Shown here piece after piece: positions 62,177 to 64,000 of a DNA stretch of 64,000 nucleotides; the stretch's first letter is position 1; every line of letters begins with the position of its first letter. A model generated the notes under the pieces. The model was not told the DNA's origin, ran no database searches, and worked only from the letters and a program-made list of their open reading frames with translations. The position numbers were made by a program, and so were the translations under genes. Source of the DNA: Chromobacterium rhizoryzae (lineage in GTDB: Bacteria; Pseudomonadota; Gammaproteobacteria; Burkholderiales; Chromobacteriaceae); contig NZ_CP066126.1 of the NCBI RefSeq assembly GCF_020544465.1, forward strand, positions 4,464,001-4,528,000, in the 5' to 3' direction.

Positions 62177-63658
62177 TTACTGCAGGCGGAACTGGGCCAG
62201 CAGCGCGAAGATGCGCAGCTGGTTGATCAGGATGCCCGGCCACAGCACGTTGACGCGGTTGGGGTTGTTGCTGTCCTGCTGGACGATCAGCCCCTGCTTG
62301 AACGCGTCGCCGTTCTGTACCAGCCCCTGGTATTCCAGCTCGCGGTAGGCTGCGATGAGGTCGCCGCGGATGATGTCCGGCGTGACGATGTTCGAGCCGG
62401 CGGCAAAGCGGGTGCCGTTTGCGGCCAGCTTCATCCGTGCGTACTTACTGGTCACGATCGTCCGCATGAAGCGCAGCACGTACATCAGCGTGAACAGGGT
62501 CTCCACCTCCAGATAGCTGTTGTCCGGGTTGCCGAACGCGTTTTTCTGGTAGGAGGTGATCAGGTTCTCGATGTAGACCGTGCCGTCCTGGCCGACCATA
62601 AAGGTGCTGATGCCGTCGAACAGCAGGGTGTTGCGGTCCGACAGGACGAAGCGGCTCTGCAGCGGCGGCGCCAGCACACCCTGAATCGCCACTGTCTGCA
62701 GCGGGGTGGCCGGGTCAGCGCGCAGACTGACCGCAGCAGCGCCGGCCAGCGCGGCGGCCCAGAGCCAGTTCGGCGTCGGGCTGTCGTTGAAACCGATGAT
62801 GGTTTCGTGCTGGTTGTTGCGCGTGGTGCCAAGCGTGGTCTGGGCGCCCAACGTGCCGCGATAGGCGGCGAACACATGGCCGTAGAGCTGCTTGGAGTAG
62901 CTCCAGCGACCGGTCTGGTCGTTGAGCAGCGACTGCAGCGCATTCAGGCTGGTTGCATCGTTGTACGGGCAGACGATGAAATCGAACGGCATGTCGCCCA
63001 GGTTAGCGAGCGCCGTGGTCATGTCTGGCGCCGTGGCGCCGCCGCTCATCTGGGCGATGGTCACCGACACGCCAGCGGGCAATTGCTCGCCACCGATCGG
63101 CCCCTGGTAGTTCATGCGCAGGTCGATATCGTTGCCGCACGGCCCCTTGTTGACGGCAGTCAGCGTTACCACGCTGCCAGCAGCAGCAGCGGTCACCGGG
63201 CATGCCGCATCGGCGCCGATAATGTTGGCGATGCTGGTGGCGATCTGCGCTGCGGTCTGGGTGGTCAGCACCGGGATCGCGTAGCGCACGCCACCAACGT
63301 ACAGGTACAGTGTGCCGTTCGCGGTCGGCGCACCACCGATGGTGATGGTGCCCGTGGCAGCCAGGGCGCCGGCGTTATCTGCCAAGGGCAGATACCACAC
63401 CTCGCCGAACTGGTCGTTCTGGCGGTACTTCGCCGTCATCAGGGCCAGCATCGAGTTTTGCCCGCCAACGGTTTGCGCATCGCTGACGCCCTGGCTGATC
63501 ACCGGCACGTTGGCCACGCCAGTGCCGGCGGCGGTAATCTGGCCAATGATCAGCGCACGCTGGTTGGCCTGCGCCGTGTTCGCGCGCGAGTTGTCGACCT
63601 CGGCATAGAACAGCGGCACCCGGATATTGGCCGGGATGTTTTTGAACGGAATGGTCAT
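62177..63658 (-). CDS. Tail sheath protein (Mu gpL type)
   Basis: A 493-residue contractile sheath protein. MTIPFKNIPANIRVPLFYAEVDNSRAN, GYNDSPTPNWLWAAALAGAAA-type segment (written GFNDSPTPNWLW here) and TLMYVLRFMRTIVTSKYARMKLAANGTRF are the conserved N-terminal, subtilisin-like and C-terminal insertion arms of Mu-type sheaths. GGAG precedes the start. It is flanked by intrinsic terminators on both sides. Confidence 0.95.
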   Translation of the reverse strand: MTIPFKNIPANIRVPLFYAEVDNSRANTAQANQRALIIGQITAAGTGVANVPVISQGVSDAQTVGGQNSMLALMTAKYRQNDQFGEVWYLPLADNAGALAATGTITIGGAPTANGTLYLYVGGVRYAIPVLTTQTAAQIATSIANIIGADAACPVTAAAAGSVVTLTAVNKGPCGNDIDLRMNYQGPIGGEQLPAGVSVTIAQMSGGATAPDMTTALANLGDMPFDFIVCPYNDATSLNALQSLLNDQTGRWSYSKQLYGHVFAAYRGTLGAQTTLGTTRNNQHETIIGFNDSPTPNWLWAAALAGAAAVSLRADPATPLQTVAIQGVLAPPLQSRFVLSDRNTLLFDGISTFMVGQDGTVYIENLITSYQKNAFGNPDNSYLEVETLFTLMYVLRFMRTIVTSKYARMKLAANGTRFAAGSNIVTPDIIRGDLIAAYRELEYQGLVQNGDAFKQGLIVQQDSNNPNRVNVLWPGILINQLRIFALLAQFRLQ

Positions 63659-63669
63659 TCACGACGCTC

Positions 63670-63696
63670 CAAAAACAAAACCCCGCCGAAGCGGGG
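63670..63696 (-). terminator. Intrinsic terminator between gp38 and sheath genes
   Basis: AACCCCGC/GCGGGGTT hairpin with TTCGGC loop, followed on the minus strand by TTGTTTTTGG. Confidence 0.75.
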
Positions 63697-63715
63697 TTCT
63701 GTAGGGGTGTGGGGC

Positions 63716-63880
63716 TTACTCGCCAGGGTCGGTCAACGCCGGCGGCTCCAGAACGACATCCTTATCGCGCACACGGCGATGCCAGTAGTCGGTGTCGGGA
63801 ACCTCGCGCCCAGCCGCAGGCAACAGGTCATGCAAGTCCGGGTCGCGAATCACGAGCCCGGGGGCGGGATACACGTACAT
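63716..63880 (-). CDS. DUF2635 protein (Mu gp38-like)
   Basis: A 54-residue protein: MYVYPAPGLVIRDPDLHDLL then PAAGREVPDTDYWHRRVRDK and DVVLEPPALTDPGE. The MYV-PAxGLxIRDPxxxDxLPAxGREVP pattern is the DUF2635 family, encoded just upstream of the sheath gene in Mu-like phages. Function unknown. Confidence 0.9.
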   Translation of the reverse strand: MYVYPAPGLVIRDPDLHDLLPAAGREVPDTDYWHRRVRDKDVVLEPPALTDPGE

Positions 63881-63889
63881 GGTTCGTTC

Positions 63890-64000
63890 CTATGTAAGGG
63901 GGATGCCGATGGTGGTCGGTGGCGACGGGGGGCCTCCCTCGCTGGCGACCGTGGCGGTCAATTCCATGTCGGTCAGAGGCTGCGTGATGGTCGGGCGGTA
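63890..64000 (-). CDS. C-terminal end of a Mu gp37-like protein (truncated by window)
   Basis: The minus-strand frame is open to the window edge and ends at TAG 63890-63892. The visible 36 residues read YRPTITQPLTDMELTATVAS then EGGPPSPPTTIGIPLT. Position before gp38 fits Mu gp37 (DUF1834); the sequence alone is too short to be certain. Confidence 0.6.
   Translation of the reverse strand, partial: YRPTITQPLTDMELTATVASEGGPPSPPTTIGIPLT

Larger units (their letters stand above)
44642..64000. mobile_element. Prophage with Mu-type myovirus tail module (right end beyond window)
   Basis: The chromosome-type genes stop at ispB and tRNA-Arg(CCT); all later genes are phage-like, most on the minus strand. 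The morphogenesis order gp37-gp38-sheath-tube-gp41-tape measure-N-P-45-46-47-48-fibre-assembly and terminal com-methylase is that of Mu. Head, early and integration genes must lie to the right, outside the window. The exact left end is uncertain: the tRNA 3' end or a point between 45.9 and 45.98 kb are both possible. Confidence 0.8.

Overview
The window looks like a chromosome segment of a high-GC betaproteobacterium of the Neisseriales, most likely Chromobacterium or a close relative. The reasons are the gene content (RegAB- and QseBC-type two-component systems, Fpr, an RquA-like protein), the protein sequences, and a tRNA-Arg(CCT) followed by a Mu-type myophage module. This assignment is inference from the sequence alone; no database search was possible.

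Positions 1-44,450 are ordinary chromosome. In order they hold: a truncated GST, a cupin protein and a GlcD-type FAD oxidase; a TPR/glycosyltransferase-9-like protein, a Cache chemoreceptor and a fatty acyl-CoA ligase (minus strand); a RegA/RegB-like redox pair divergent from a TonB-dependent copper receptor with CxxxM and HxM motifs; QseBC divergent from an LpxH-like phosphatase and a glycosyltransferase; Fpr, an aminotransferase, an Asr-like acid-shock protein, an RquA-like methyltransferase, exonuclease III, PrlC, gamma carbonic anhydrase and an RDD protein; a repeat-rich non-coding stretch (27.3-28.1 kb); a MksF-MksE-MksB condensin operon; an aspartoacylase-like hydrolase and a DUF333 lipoprotein; a basic amino acid ABC transporter; an HxlR regulator divergent from an MFS exporter; and Obg, L27 and L21 divergent from the polyprenyl synthase IspB.

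From about 44.64 kb to the end the window is prophage. It starts beside tRNA-Arg(CCT) with two small XRE regulators on the plus strand, then runs as a long minus-strand late operon in phage Mu order. From right to left: gp37 remnant, gp38/DUF2635, sheath, tube, frameshifted chaperone, tape measure, N, P, 45, 46, 47, 48, fibre, fibre assembly, a lysis cassette with Rz/Rz1, and finally com plus a DNA adenine methylase where Mu has com-mom. No integrase, transposase or head gene lies inside the window, so the integration mechanism and the far end are unknown.

The most interesting points are: (1) a predicted stem that buries the start codon of the com-linked methylase, mirroring the Com-controlled translation switch of Mu mom but on a different enzyme; (2) a dispersed inverted-repeat element family in four intergenic gaps; (3) a MksFEB condensin without a MksG/JetD nuclease; (4) the repeat-rich 27.3-28.1 kb region; and (5) a phage late operon punctuated by intrinsic terminators, one of them inside the fibre gene.
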